Shown piece after piece: positions 18,529 through 26,536 of a DNA stretch of 64,000 bases. Within the stretch, counting starts at the first letter, position 1; each line of letters begins with the position of its first letter. The stretch covers positions 62,001 to 126,000 of the forward strand of contig JAVXGM010000001.1 of NCBI GenBank assembly GCA_036657395.1. The letters run 5' to 3'. A model generated the notes under the pieces. That model made no database searches and had not been told where the DNA came from. It was given only the letters and a program-made list of their open reading frames with translations. Both the position numbers and the translations under genes were made by a program. Source of the DNA: JAVXGM01 sp036657395 (GTDB taxonomy: Bacteria; Bacillota; Clostridia; Peptostreptococcales; Anaerovoracaceae).

Positions 18529-20091
18529 CTAAATTTTTTCTATTAGGGTTAGATCGAGCTGATTAAATCCGTCTAAGAAATCTTTTAAATAGTCGAGAAT
18601 TTTCTTGCAGCCACCTATGTTGTGAGCAGCAATATTTAAAGGCATAATAGGATCGTGAAGAGACTTTCTAAGGAGACACCACCCATGTTCGCAGGAAATT
18701 CGCAATCCTTCATAATTAGGCTTAACTAAAGTTAAAGATGGATGGTTTTCAACAAAAGTTGATAGTTGGTCTAAAACATTATCTCCGTAAGGAGCAAAAT
18801 CCTTAGTTAAAATAGGAATGCGGATTTCCATAGATTCTTTAGGTGCTTGTAATTTTTCTAAAAGCACATCTAAAGTTTTGCCTTCTTGCTTTAACAGGGC
18901 AGCTTTAATTACAATCTTTGTTGCCAAATAGGCTCCATCATCAAGGAAATAGTTTTCTTTAAATGCTCCGTGGCCAGAAGTCTCAATAGCCAGTTGGCTA
19001 TCTATTCCCTGAGCATTAAGTTCAATTGCTTTGTTAATTACATTTCGATATCCACGCTTAAACCTAAAGTGTTTTAGGCCGAGATCTTTTTCCAAAAATG
19101 TAGTGAGTTCATCACTAGTAATGCTGTCAGTAACGACAGTGGTTTTTTTATGTTGATCGCTAATTAGGCTTGCAGCAAGTGCCACAATGCTATCTCTTGA
19201 AATTCCATGGCCTCTTGAGTCTACAGCAGCAGATCTATCTACATCTGTATCGAAAATTAGACCTAAATCCGAGCCACTAGAAAGTGTGGCTATTGAAGCT
19301 TCAGCCATTACTTCCTTGCTTTCAGGATTAGGTAGATGATTAGGAAAAGTTCCATCTGGATATAAATATAAACTGGCGCTAGTATCAGCACCTAAAGGTT
19401 CCAAAACTTTAGTCGCAAAAAAGCCGCCCCCGCCATTGCCTGCATCTACGAAAATTTTTAATCCGGTTAAAGGTCTATCGTAATTAGAGGGGTGATTTAT
19501 GCCCTCCTTTATAAGCCGGCGCAGGTGGCTGCTATAGGTGTCCATTAAATCAACTAAAGTGGAAGGGTATAGTTTTTTACCGAAAAGCCACTGCCAACTA
19601 TCTACAGCTGCAGGCGCTCCTAATGCGGCAAGCTCCTCATCTGATTCTGCAAAAGAAATAATTTGAGAAATATCTTCTTTGTTCAGACCTCCTCCTTTAT
19701 AGAAATATTTGAAACCGTTTCTATTATAAGGAAGATGGCTGGCGGTAATCATAATAGCACCGTCACAATCGTATTCGGGAAAGATAGTAGACATAAACAT
19801 TGCTGGTGTTGAAGCTATAGCGCAGTCTAAAACATCTACTCCATAAGGACCAAACCCATTGAATACGCTGTGTTTTAAGAGCTGACCGGAGAGTCTAGGA
19901 TCTCGACCAACGGCAACTTTAAGTGCCTTAGGCCTTTTGCCAGTTTTATTTGAAAGCCATAATAAAAACCCTTGAGTAAGGCGTAAGCCTTCATCTGGGG
20001 TAAGATTAGGAAGCTGTCCGGGAATGCCGGTCAAAGCAATGCCACGGATATCGCTGCCGTTTTGTAGTTGTTTTAAATGGTAAGTTGACAT
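18529..20091 (-). CDS. Phosphomannomutase/phosphoglucomutase
   Basis: A 520-residue alpha-D-phosphohexomutase that interconverts hexose 1- and 6-phosphates. The four-domain pattern is clear: SDIRGIALTG at the start, the catalytic phosphoserine loop MITASHLPYNRNG, the magnesium site IFDTDVDRS, the sugar-specificity loop AIETSGHGAFKENYFLDDGAY and a C-terminal phosphate-binding domain. It is somewhat longer than the usual 450-480. The EISGH-type loop reads ETSGH, typical of proteins related to plant and clostridial mutases, so PMM versus PGM specificity is open. It is followed by nnrE. Confidence 0.88.
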   Translation of the reverse strand: MSTYHLKQLQNGSDIRGIALTGIPGQLPNLTPDEGLRLTQGFLLWLSNKTGKRPKALKVAVGRDPRLSGQLLKHSVFNGFGPYGVDVLDCAIASTPAMFMSTIFPEYDCDGAIMITASHLPYNRNGFKYFYKGGGLNKEDISQIISFAESDEELAALGAPAAVDSWQWLFGKKLYPSTLVDLMDTYSSHLRRLIKEGINHPSNYDRPLTGLKIFVDAGNGGGGFFATKVLEPLGADTSASLYLYPDGTFPNHLPNPESKEVMAEASIATLSSGSDLGLIFDTDVDRSAAVDSRGHGISRDSIVALAASLISDQHKKTTVVTDSITSDELTTFLEKDLGLKHFRFKRGYRNVINKAIELNAQGIDSQLAIETSGHGAFKENYFLDDGAYLATKIVIKAALLKQEGKTLDVLLEKLQAPKESMEIRIPILTKDFAPYGDNVLDQLSTFVENHPSLTLVKPNYEGLRISCEHGWCLLRKSLHDPIMPLNIAAHNIGGCKKILDYLKDFLDGFNQLDLTLIEKI

Positions 20092-20257
20092 ATAATCTAC
20101 TCCTTATTTTGGTGCTTTAATAAATATATTGATTTCTTATGTGGGAAATGTTACAGTAATAAGCCTATTCGCCTATTAACCAACTCCCTTCATTATAAAA
20201 GAAAAAATGGAGAGAATAAAGGTTATTCGATAGTTTTTATTTAAGAAGGAGAAAAAT

Positions 20258-21658
20258 ATGGATTTATTTTTGCAGTATTTGAGCAATTGCAATGAATTTT
20301 TGTATAGTAAATTTTTAATCATTGTGCTTATTGCCGTTGGAGTATACTTTACAATTCGTACAGGGTTTGTGCAAATTCGGTATTTTCCAGAGTCACTTAA
20401 GGTGGTACGGGAAAAAAGCGAGGAAGAGGGGAGCATCTCTTCTTTTCAAGCACTGATGATTGCTACAGCGTCAAGAGTAGGCACAGGAAACATTGCCGGC
20501 GTGTCAACCGCTATAGTTTTAGGTGGCCCAGGAGCGCTTTTTTGGATGTGGGTTATGGCCATCATAGGCAGTGCATCCGCATTTATAGAGAGTACACTAG
20601 CCCAAGTTTATAAGGAAGAAAACGGAAAAACTTTTAAAGGTGGCCCCGCATATTATATTCAAAGAGCCTTAGGAATGAGATGGCTTGGAATTATATTTTC
20701 AATTCTACTTATTCTCACTTTTGCATTTGGATTTAATGGGCTTCAGGCCTTTAACATTGCCTCAGCATTTGAATATTATGTTCCAGGCTTTGCAGATACA
20801 AAAGTGCCTATGATTATTGGAATAATTCTGGCAGTTGCAGCAGGAGTCTTATTCTTTGGAGGCACCCAGAAAATCGGAAGAGTTTCTTCTGTTCTTGTGC
20901 CTATCATGGCAGGACTGTATGTAATCATGGGGGCGGGAATATTCATAATGAATATTGATCAAGTACCTGCAGCATTTGGACAAGTCTTTGCTAATGCTTT
21001 TGACTTCCAAACAATCTTTGGGGGTTTTGCAGGTTCATGCATTGTACTTGGTATAAAAAGAGGACTGTTCTCAAACGAAGCCGGCATGGGTTCTGCGCCT
21101 AATGCAGCTGCAGCAGCCAGCGTTTCCCACCCTGCAAAACAGGGAATGGTACAGGTTTTGTCTGTATTCATCGACACTTTGCTTCTTTGTTCTACAACAG
21201 CATTTATTGTGTTGCTTACAGGACAGTATGAAGTTGGTGGAGAATTAAATGGAATTCCACTTGTGCAACAATCTGTCTTGGTTGTCTTTGGAGAATGGGG
21301 TATACACTTCATGACTATAGCAATTTGTCTATTTGCATTTACATCCTTAATCGGGAATTACTTTTATGCTGAATCCAATATTAACTTTATAAGCAAAAAT
21401 AAAATATTTTTATTTTTGTTCCGTATAGCAGCGGTGATTATGATATTTGTCGGTGCCCAAGCAAATCTGCAGACCGCATGGGATCTAGCAGACGTGCTAA
21501 TGGGAGGAATGGCTACAGTAAATATTATAGCTATCCTTGCACTAGGCGGAATTGCTTGCCGAGTACTAAAGGATTATCAAAAGCAAAAAGCCCAAGGCTT
21601 GGATCCAGTATTTAAAGCTTCAGACGTTGGTATCCATAATACAGACCTTTGGAAATAA
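20258..21658 (+). CDS. AGCS-family sodium:alanine/glycine symporter
   Basis: A 466-residue membrane protein of the alanine/glycine:cation symporter family, with about 11 helices. Family motifs include TRTGFVQIRYF (the RxGFxQ/F amphipathic segment), ATASRVGTGNIAGVSTAI, GGPGALFWMWVMAIIGSASAFIEST, FKGGPAYYIQ and GLFSNEAGMGSAPNAAAAA. It imports alanine or glycine with sodium. The ATG follows AAGGAG. No glycine riboswitch is seen in the 166 bases upstream. It is the last intact chromosomal gene before the decayed prophage. Confidence 0.92.
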   Translation: MDLFLQYLSNCNEFLYSKFLIIVLIAVGVYFTIRTGFVQIRYFPESLKVVREKSEEEGSISSFQALMIATASRVGTGNIAGVSTAIVLGGPGALFWMWVMAIIGSASAFIESTLAQVYKEENGKTFKGGPAYYIQRALGMRWLGIIFSILLILTFAFGFNGLQAFNIASAFEYYVPGFADTKVPMIIGIILAVAAGVLFFGGTQKIGRVSSVLVPIMAGLYVIMGAGIFIMNIDQVPAAFGQVFANAFDFQTIFGGFAGSCIVLGIKRGLFSNEAGMGSAPNAAAAASVSHPAKQGMVQVLSVFIDTLLLCSTTAFIVLLTGQYEVGGELNGIPLVQQSVLVVFGEWGIHFMTIAICLFAFTSLIGNYFYAESNINFISKNKIFLFLFRIAAVIMIFVGAQANLQTAWDLADVLMGGMATVNIIAILALGGIACRVLKDYQKQKAQGLDPVFKASDVGIHNTDLWK

Positions 21659-21660
21659 AC

Positions 21661-21792
21661 TACGAATTGGCTTTTGAATTAGCCCATGTGCTCGTTCATC
21701 GTGATTGCGGAGACACGGTAAACAGCCCATTGTCAAATGAATACAATTTTTTACGCAGAGCCAATGGCGGAACTGATGGTTATATTATTTAA
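21661..21792 (+). pseudogene. Remnant of a phage-type metallopeptidase (ImmA-like?)
   Basis: Two bases after the alanine symporter stop, a frame with no start codon encodes 43 residues containing FELAHVLVHRDCGD, ending in GTDGYII and a stop. The first part resembles the HELAH-x-x-xH zinc-binding helix of ImmA/IrrE and related phage peptidases, with the first His replaced. It is probably the leftmost surviving piece of the integrated element. Identification rests on a short motif. Confidence 0.35.
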
Positions 21793-21859
21793 TACAAAAA
21801 TTCTAATAAAGTCAAAAATGTGACAGATTTGTACAAAACACCTGTGGTATGATGGCACT

Positions 21860-22022
21860 AAGTTGAGGAAAGTTCAGAAGGAATTTCGTTTTGACCGGAA
21901 TTTTATCTGATTTGAAACAGATCTAGAGCATTACCAGACGGAAACGGATAGAATAGGAAGATTGTCCTCCCAACTTAATATATAAAATACAGGCAAAGGC
22001 TCCTCAGTGATGGGGAGTTTTT
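21860..22022 (+). ncRNA. Candidate structured RNA with own promoter and terminator
   Basis: A TGG-TATGAT extended -10 element (21848-21853) is followed seven bases later by a long-range stem: AAGTTG-AGGA (21860-21869) pairs with TCCT-CC-CAACTT (21965-21976) with a two-base bulge. Inside, ATCTG/CAGAT (21905-21909/21918-21922) forms a hairpin. The transcript would end at a 7-bp hairpin CTCCTCA/TGGGGAG (22000-22017) followed by T residues. No open reading frame of note is present. It is about 160 bases long, unlike RNase P, tmRNA or SRP RNA, and I do not recognise the family. Confidence 0.45.
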
Positions 22023-22052
22023 GGTTTGTAGAATATTGTCTGATAATTTCTT

Positions 22053-22081
22053 TTGAACTTTGTCGTATTTTGGAATATGAT
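22053..22081 (+). promoter_or_regulatory. Promoter upstream of the 22104 gene
   Basis: TTGAAC (22053-22058) and TATGAT (22076-22081) are spaced by 17 bases. AAGGAG and the ATG follow within 25 bases of the expected start. Confidence 0.65.
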
Positions 22082-22103
22082 AAAATAAAAAAGGAGAAAG
22101 ACA

Positions 22104-22388
22104 ATGCCAAGAATAGACTTTATTGAAAAAACAATTTTTGATTTAGAGGAAATGAAGGTGATTTTTCTAAAAAACGAAAAAGATGTTAGGGGAGATGATA
22201 CTTCGGTTTCAAGAAATTATCCTACATTTAGGAAAACTAAAAATATGGCAACGGTTTCCAAGTTTAAAGACAAGCTAAAAACACATTTCCCAGGATTTGA
22301 TTTTATAGTGTGTGATGGTGATGGAAATGTTGCAAGTGGGCAAACACTACTTGCAACAGTGCGAGATTCATATTTGGAAGATGACTAA
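22104..22388 (+). CDS. Hypothetical 94-residue protein
   Basis: A small soluble protein with its own promoter, an AAGGAG ribosome-binding site and a following terminator, so it appears to be a functional single gene inside the decayed element. The C-terminal part (FPGFDFIVCDGDGNVASGQTLL) suggests a compact alpha/beta fold. I recognise no family. Position and independent transcription would suit a morph or cargo gene of a mobile element, but that is inference. Confidence 0.6.
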   Translation: MPRIDFIEKTIFDLEEMKVIFLKNEKDVRGDDTSVSRNYPTFRKTKNMATVSKFKDKLKTHFPGFDFIVCDGDGNVASGQTLLATVRDSYLEDD

Positions 22389-22404
22389 GTGATTTATGGT
22401 ATTT

Positions 22405-22433
22405 AGAGACAAGCCAATCGCCTGTCTCTTTTA
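22405..22433 (+). terminator. Terminator after the 94-residue gene
   Basis: AGAGACA (22405-22411) pairs with TGTCTCT (22423-22429), with partial inner pairing, and is followed by TTTATT. Confidence 0.7.
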
Positions 22434-22451
22434 TTATACTAAAGCCGGGGA

Positions 22452-22649
22452 TTACTCCCCAGCTTCATCAGGCTCCCAGAGATCATCAAGTGAGACATCA
22501 AGAGCGGTAGCAAGCTTATAGGCGGTTGACATTCGGCAGTCGCCACGGGCTTCGGCGTCTTCAATTGTGCGTCGTGATATTCTCGCCAGAGAAGCAAGCG
22601 CAGGCACAGTTAATTCTTTGGTTTTACGGACCTGTTTGAGTTTAAGCAT
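22452..22649 (-). CDS. XRE-family helix-turn-helix regulator
   Basis: A 65-residue Cro/C1-type DNA-binding protein: LKQVRKTKELTVPALASLA is helix 1-2, ISRRTIEDAEARG the recognition region, and LATALDVSLDDLWEP the typical closing helix. The ATG at 22649 follows GGAGGGAAG; a longer reading from 22691 would overlap the upstream gene. It overlaps the 55-residue membrane protein gene at 22642, so the two are coupled. It probably controls the neighbouring element genes. Confidence 0.82.
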   Translation of the reverse strand: MLKLKQVRKTKELTVPALASLARISRRTIEDAEARGDCRMSTAYKLATALDVSLDDLWEPDEAGE

Positions 22650-22809
22650 TTTTGTTCTTCCCTCCATTAACGATGAGGACAATGAGCCCAACTAATATGA
22701 CTGCAAGCTTGATCCAGTCAAGTATAGACGGGTTCTGAAAATCACCGTTGAAAATATTCAGTAGTACGAGTGTTACTAAAATGATTTTACAAAATGTATT
22801 GGTTTTCAT
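22642..22809 (-). CDS. Small two-helix membrane protein
   Basis: A 55-residue open frame, below usual length cut-offs, beginning MKTNTFCKIILVTLV. Hydrophobic stretches at about 8-19 and 35-48 suggest two helices with a short soluble turn. Its last codons overlap the start of the XRE regulator by eight bases, a typical coupled arrangement. No clear ribosome-binding site is present, which lowers confidence. Size and position would suit a phage membrane peptide, but there is no functional evidence. Confidence 0.42.
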   Translation of the reverse strand: MKTNTFCKIILVTLVLLNIFNGDFQNPSILDWIKLAVILVGLIVLIVNGGKNKNA

Positions 22810-22859
22810 AAGCTATATATGATAGACTTATAGATGAATCCCCCAATGGGGGAGGGAGG

Positions 22860-22955
22860 CTATCGCCTCCGCTTCTTGGACTTGGGTTTTAATAGTATGT
22901 ACAGGGTGGCTAGTCCGACTGCTATTTCTACCAAGTCCTTTATAATTTCTATCAC
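22860..22955 (-). CDS. 31-residue single-helix peptide, holin-like/toxin-like
   Basis: A GTG-started frame encodes a 31-residue peptide: an acidic, amphipathic start (MIEIIKDLVEIAVGLATLY), a hydrophobic core, and a strongly basic end (KPKSKKRRR). AGGTG lies eight bases upstream of the GTG. It is followed on the same strand by GGAGGC/GCCTCC and CCCCCA/TGGGGG hairpins. Short, one-helix peptides with basic tails next to hairpins are typical of type I toxins and holin-like phage peptides; the assignment is inference from architecture only. Confidence 0.4.
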   Translation of the reverse strand: MIEIIKDLVEIAVGLATLYILLKPKSKKRRR

Positions 22956-22968
22956 ATTTGTTCACCTG

Positions 22969-23454
22969 ATGGCATTAACAGAAAAACAAAAACGCTTCTG
23001 CGATGAATACCTGATAGACCTGAATGCTACGCAGGCGGCAATTCGGGCGGGATATTCAGAAAAGACAGCAGGCAGAATAGCCGGCCAAAACTTGAAAAAA
23101 CTTGAAATTCAAAGCAGAATACAGGATTTAAAGGGTAAACGCTCTGAGCGCACAGAGATCACCCAAGACAGGGTTCTCCATGAACTGGCTCAAATAGGGT
23201 TTGCTAAGGTAACTGATTTCGTGGCGATAGAAGGTCCATTCGTAAAGATAAAACAAACGGCAGAAATGCCAGAAGAGAAGATAGGCGCTATTGCGGGAAT
23301 TAAAGAGGGGGCAAACGGTATTGATGTAAAGCTAAACGATAAATGCAAAGCCTTGGAACTAATTGGACGGCATTTGGGAATGTTTACGGATAAAGTGGAT
23401 ATCACAGGAGCAATACCGATAATCTTTACAGGAGAAAATGACATTGAAGAGTGA
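22969..23454 (+). CDS. Phage terminase small subunit
   Basis: A 161-residue terminase small subunit (Terminase_2 type), the DNA-recognition half of the phage packaging motor. The hallmark N-terminus MALTEKQKRFCDEYLIDLNATQAAIRAGYSEKTA is present (the NATQAAIRAGYS motif is diagnostic), with the middle TQDRVLHELAQIGFAK and a later helix EKIGAIAGIKEG. The start at 22969 is chosen by family alignment; no ribosome-binding site is obvious. It overlaps the terminase large-subunit start by 17 bases. Confidence 0.9.
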   Translation: MALTEKQKRFCDEYLIDLNATQAAIRAGYSEKTAGRIAGQNLKKLEIQSRIQDLKGKRSERTEITQDRVLHELAQIGFAKVTDFVAIEGPFVKIKQTAEMPEEKIGAIAGIKEGANGIDVKLNDKCKALELIGRHLGMFTDKVDITGAIPIIFTGENDIEE

Positions 23455-23836
23455 AGCGATTGAAATGAATTTACCCGATGTGATAGGCAAAGGATACCGG
23501 GACTTCTGGAGATTTAAAGGCAGATATAGAGTCGTGAAGGGCAGTAGGGCATCCAAAAAGTCCAAGACTACTGCACTTTGGTATATTTACAACATAATGA
23601 AGCGCCCCAATTCAAACCTGCTGGTAATCAGAAAAGTGTTTCGGACACTAAAGGATTCCTGTTATGCAGAATTAAGCTGGGCGGCAAAGCGGCTAGGGGC
23701 GAATCATTTGTGGGATTTCAAATCATCTCCGCTGGAAGCAATTTACCTGCCAACTGGGCAGAAGATATATTTCAGGGGTTTGGACGATCCGCTGAAAGTA
23801 ACTTCAATTACAGCTATCCTAAATATAATGACCTGA
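23438..23836 (+). pseudogene. Phage terminase large subunit, N-terminal fragment
   Basis: The first ~126 residues match PBSX/Terminase_3-type large subunits: the ATPase-motif region KGSRASKKSKTTALWYIYNI, the VIRKVFRTLKDS segment, and YLPTGQKIYFRGLDDPLKVTSI. A full subunit is about 410-430 residues, so the Walker B and nuclease domains are gone. The frame runs out within seven codons of the likely break near 23815, where sequence from a different gene begins in another frame. A large internal deletion is the simplest explanation. Confidence 0.85.
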
Positions 23837-24423
23837 ACAAATATGACACACTCGCACATGAATATGGACATTTCTTTGATGCGGCAGTCAAATTCAAAGG
23901 ATTGCGCTTTAATGAAATTCAATCGGTGCAGAAGGCAACAGGCATGAATGCGGCGTTTAAAGATGTGGCAAGTTCAAGTGATGAATTTCTTGAAGCTATA
24001 AGAAAAGATAAAGAGCATATAAAAAGTATCTTTACACCTGACACGAAGGCAGAATTAATTGCCCACAATGCGAGCAGTGGAGTACAGGATGCTATTGATG
24101 GCCTGTTCCCTAGGTCAAGAATTAAGTGGGGACATGGTGAACGATATTACAATCAAAAATATACAGACATTAAATTCATGGATAAAATGGCAAGAACATC
24201 AAGAAAAAAAGCATTGCAAGAGGTTTATAAGGATTTGGGGTTTGATGCAAGTAATCAGGCAAAGGTCAAAACAATTTGTAGACAGTATGAAGCTACATCA
24301 GAAGCATGGGCAAACATTATGAGTGCAGAAGTTTGTGGTGGTAAATCCTTAGAGTATGTGAAAAAATATCTTCCGAACAGTTATCAGGTAATGATAGAAA
24401 TACTGAAAGGGGTGAAGAAATGA
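23816..24423 (+). pseudogene. C-terminal part of a phage zincin-like head or effector protein
   Basis: From about 23816 an open frame continues for some 200 residues with TLAHEYGHFFDAAVKFKG, a HExxH-like zinc-binding motif, and a late ATSEAWANIMSAEVCGG segment that may supply the third ligand. Such zincin domains occur at the C-termini of phage minor head proteins and polymorphic-toxin-like proteins. Its own N-terminus is missing; the apparent 5' extension is only the terminase sequence read out of frame. The stop overlaps the next gene by four bases (ATGA). Confidence 0.6.
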
Positions 24424-24605
24424 CAGGACTTAATGCTGCATTAGAACTTTATGAAAAAGCCTTTGATGATTCATTCCCAACTATTCCACTTCTGATGGAA
24501 AATTCAGATGAAAAAGTGGTTGAAATTATCAATAAATGTATTTCTGAAAATAAAGATGTATATGACATGGGTTATCTGTCCTTAGATAGCGAAGTTATCT
24601 ATTAA
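24420..24605 (+). CDS. Hypothetical 61-residue protein coupled to zincin fragment
   Basis: A small acidic protein (MTGLNAALELYEKAFDD start), translationally coupled to the zincin fragment by an ATGA overlap with GGGG upstream. It has no hydrophobic stretch. The coupling to a possible toxin-like zincin would fit a partner or immunity protein, but it could equally be an ordinary phage head gene. I recognise no domain. Confidence 0.5.
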   Translation: MTGLNAALELYEKAFDDSFPTIPLLMENSDEKVVEIINKCISENKDVYDMGYLSLDSEVIY

Positions 24606-24718
24606 CATTTTGATCTTTATTAAAACACTTTGACAAAGGTCAGGGTATTTTATTTATATCAGTTAACCGAGGCAGCTCAATTGCGGGCTGTCTTTTCTTA
24701 TGGAATAAAGGAGGAACA

Positions 24719-25042
24719 ATGAAAGTAAACATACTTGGTACGGATTATGAAATACTCTACCAGAATAAAGAAGAAAACACAAAACTGGAAGAGGCAAACG
24801 GCTTGTGCGAGACGTATTCAAAAAAAATAATCGTTGAAAAAGTCTCGGAACATCCCATGCACCTGGAGAAGATGGAGGAGTTTCAAAAGAAAGTTTTGCG
24901 GCATGAGATTGTCCATGCCTTTCTCCACGAATCAGGGCTCGATTCGAGTTCAGATTGGGCCAGAAACGAGGAAATTGTTGATTGGATTGCGCTACAAGCT
25001 GGCAAGTTAATGCAAACTTTTGAGCGCACTGAATGTGTATAG
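24719..25042 (+). CDS. Phage-type HExxH protein, probable metallopeptidase
   Basis: A 107-residue soluble protein with RHEIVHAFLHESGL, a full HExxH zinc motif with a second His four residues later, then ARNEEIVDWIALQAGKL, where a Glu/Asp could complete the site. Short proteins of this type are common in Firmicutes prophages near the packaging and head genes; their substrates are unknown. The GGAGG ribosome-binding site is good, and the gene looks intact. Confidence 0.68.
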   Translation: MKVNILGTDYEILYQNKEENTKLEEANGLCETYSKKIIVEKVSEHPMHLEKMEEFQKKVLRHEIVHAFLHESGLDSSSDWARNEEIVDWIALQAGKLMQTFERTECV

Positions 25043-25170
25043 GATAACCAAGCTCCGTCAAAATGGTGGAGCTTTTGTTATATAAGAAAAACGGCAGACC
25101 CGCAGGCCTAACAAGGCGGGGCGGCAAGTGACAGCGACCACTTTAAACGCTTAGCCGAGAAAGGAAGAAA

Positions 25171-25779
25171 ATGAAAACAGAATTTTTAAAGGAATTAGGG
25201 CTTGAAAAAGAAGTAATTGACAAAATCTTTACTGAAAACGGAAAAGACGTAGAGGCCGAAAAGGCGAAAGCAGAAAAGATAAAAATTGATTTTGAGCAGC
25301 TAAAAACAGAAAAAGAAGCCTTGAACGACAGATTGACTGAGCGTGATACCCAGTTGGAGGACTTAAAAAAAACAGCAGGCAGTGCAGATGAGTTGCAAAA
25401 GCAAATTGAAGCTTTGCAAGCTGACAACAGAGCCAAAGAAGAGACACACGCAGCAGAGATCACGCAATTAAAAATTAACAATTCCGTTAAAGAGGCAATT
25501 ACTGCTGCCGGTGGAAAAAACGCTAAGGCAATTAGCGCACTCTTGGAACTGGAGAATGCAGAATTGACCGAAGACGGGCAAGTTAAAGGCTTAACAGAGC
25601 AGATTAAGAAGCTGCAAAGTGCAGAGGACGCTAAGTTTTTGTTTAATAACAATAAGGTAACACTAAAAGGAGCAAAAGTTGGGGATCCTAGCGATCCTAG
25701 CGATCCGCAGGTCGATTTCTCTAAAATGAGCTATGAGCAAATATGCGAGCAGATGGAATCGAATCCCAACGCAGAGTAA
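25171..25779 (+). CDS. Phage scaffolding protein (GP20-like)
   Basis: A 202-residue protein, mostly a charged coiled coil (about residues 25-115, with many Lys/Glu heptads such as KAEKIKIDFEQLKTEKEAL), followed by a conserved C-terminal region (NNSVKEAITAAGGKNAKAISALLEL) typical of the GP20/minor structural family that scaffolds procapsid assembly. A short DPSDPSDP linker repeat lies near the end. It is directly before the capsid gene, as in intact phages. The ribosome-binding site is AGAAAGGAAG. Confidence 0.85.
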   Translation: MKTEFLKELGLEKEVIDKIFTENGKDVEAEKAKAEKIKIDFEQLKTEKEALNDRLTERDTQLEDLKKTAGSADELQKQIEALQADNRAKEETHAAEITQLKINNSVKEAITAAGGKNAKAISALLELENAELTEDGQVKGLTEQIKKLQSAEDAKFLFNNNKVTLKGAKVGDPSDPSDPQVDFSKMSYEQICEQMESNPNAE

Positions 25780-25796
25780 AGGAAAGGAATTAAAAA

Positions 25797-26339
25797 ATGC
25801 CAAATACAAAATTTGACGCAAAATCATTTAACCCGGAGGCATTTGCAAAATACATGGATGCAATGCCGGATGTAAAAAGAAACAAGTTGCTTGAGTCTGG
25901 GGCAATATCTGGAAATGCAGAACTGAAAAGCTTGTTTTCCAACCAAACGGGATCCCACTATGGAAGAATCCCGTTTTATGGCAATTTAGACCAGACGGAG
26001 CCCGACAACTATGACGGGCAAACAGATATTACTGTAGACAATACCGTAACATATGAACAGGGTGTTTTTGTTTATGGACGGTCGAAGGGATGGACGGAGA
26101 AGGATTTTTCTTCCGACATTACCGCTGGAGTAGACTTTATGGGCAACATTAGAAACAAGCTACAGAAGTATTGGTACAACGTGGATCAGGATACGTTGCT
26201 GGCAGTGCTGGGAATTGTAGCCGCCCCGACCACAGTAGGGGCGGTGGACAGCGCACAGGCTTTAGAGTATGCAGCGCCAGAAGATGGAAAGCTAAAAGCA
26301 ACTTACATAGAGGATAGAAGAGATTTAGAAGATAAATAA
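25797..26339 (+). pseudogene. Major capsid protein, N-terminal fragment
   Basis: The first ~140 residues look like a siphophage major capsid protein: SFNPEAFAKYMDAMPDVKRNKLLESGAI, then YGRIPFYGNLDQTEPDNYDG, and VFVYGRSKGWTEKDFSSDITAG. Family members are usually about 280-350 residues. After VDQDTLLAVLGI the sequence changes character (AAPTTVGAVDSAQALEYAAPEDGK, then a charged tail), suggesting fusion to the end of another element gene by deletion near 26215. Ribosome-binding site GGAAAGG. Confidence 0.75.
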
Positions 26340-26345
26340 AGCTTA

Positions 26346-26381
26346 CCCCGGAGGATTTAGGTCTTCCGGGGCTTTTGCTTT
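26346..26381 (+). terminator. Hairpin terminator after capsid fragment
   Basis: CCCCGGAGGA (26346-26355) pairs with TCTTCCGGGG (26362-26371), including one wobble, and is followed by CTTTTGCTTT. Confidence 0.65.
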
Positions 26382-26526
26382 ATCCGCAGTATATTGCACG
26401 TGTAAGCGTTACTCGGATGCTTTGCGGCACCGGTGGTTTTCCACGCTTCCCCTTAAATCCTTTTGCCCGGGCAAGTTCGGCGTCAATGTCTGCCCGTGAC
26501 TTTCTTAAATACATACAGTATGCCAT
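26380..26526 (-). pseudogene. Large serine recombinase, N-terminal stump
   Basis: A 48-codon frame begins MAYCMYLRKSRADIDAELA, the unmistakable N-terminus of large serine recombinases (YLRKSRAD holds the catalytic Ser). Intact enzymes are about 500 residues. After about 23 residues the sequence turns unrelated (KGFKGKRGKPPVPQ) and stops, so the rest was deleted. It lies directly downstream of hicB on the same strand. It indicates that a serine-integrase element (the prophage itself or another) once inserted here. Confidence 0.68.
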
Positions 26527-26536
26527 AATTTTACCC

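Noticed and set aside
20092..20257. Glycine riboswitch before the AGCS symporter
   Set aside because: No glycine-aptamer motifs or tandem GGA-type cores are visible; the region is AT-rich and unstructured.
21865..21875. GAGGAAAGTTC resembles the GAGGAAAGTCC start of RNase P RNA
   Set aside because: The transcript is only about 160 bases, and the later conserved ACAGAA and closing P4 strand of RNase P RNA are missing.
22834..22968. An N-terminal extension of the small terminase frame (45 residues)
   Set aside because: The family N-terminus begins at MALTEKQKRF (22969); the extension is the complement of a minus-strand peptide gene and its hairpins.
23578..23815. A 281-residue single protein from 23578 to 24423
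   Set aside because: The first ~80 residues are the terminase gene read out of frame; only the part after about 23816 looks like real protein.
25143..25652. Long minus-strand frame (169 residues) opposite the scaffold gene
   Set aside because: Ser/Phe/Leu-rich shadow of the Lys/Glu-rich coiled coil on the plus strand; no ribosome-binding site or family match.
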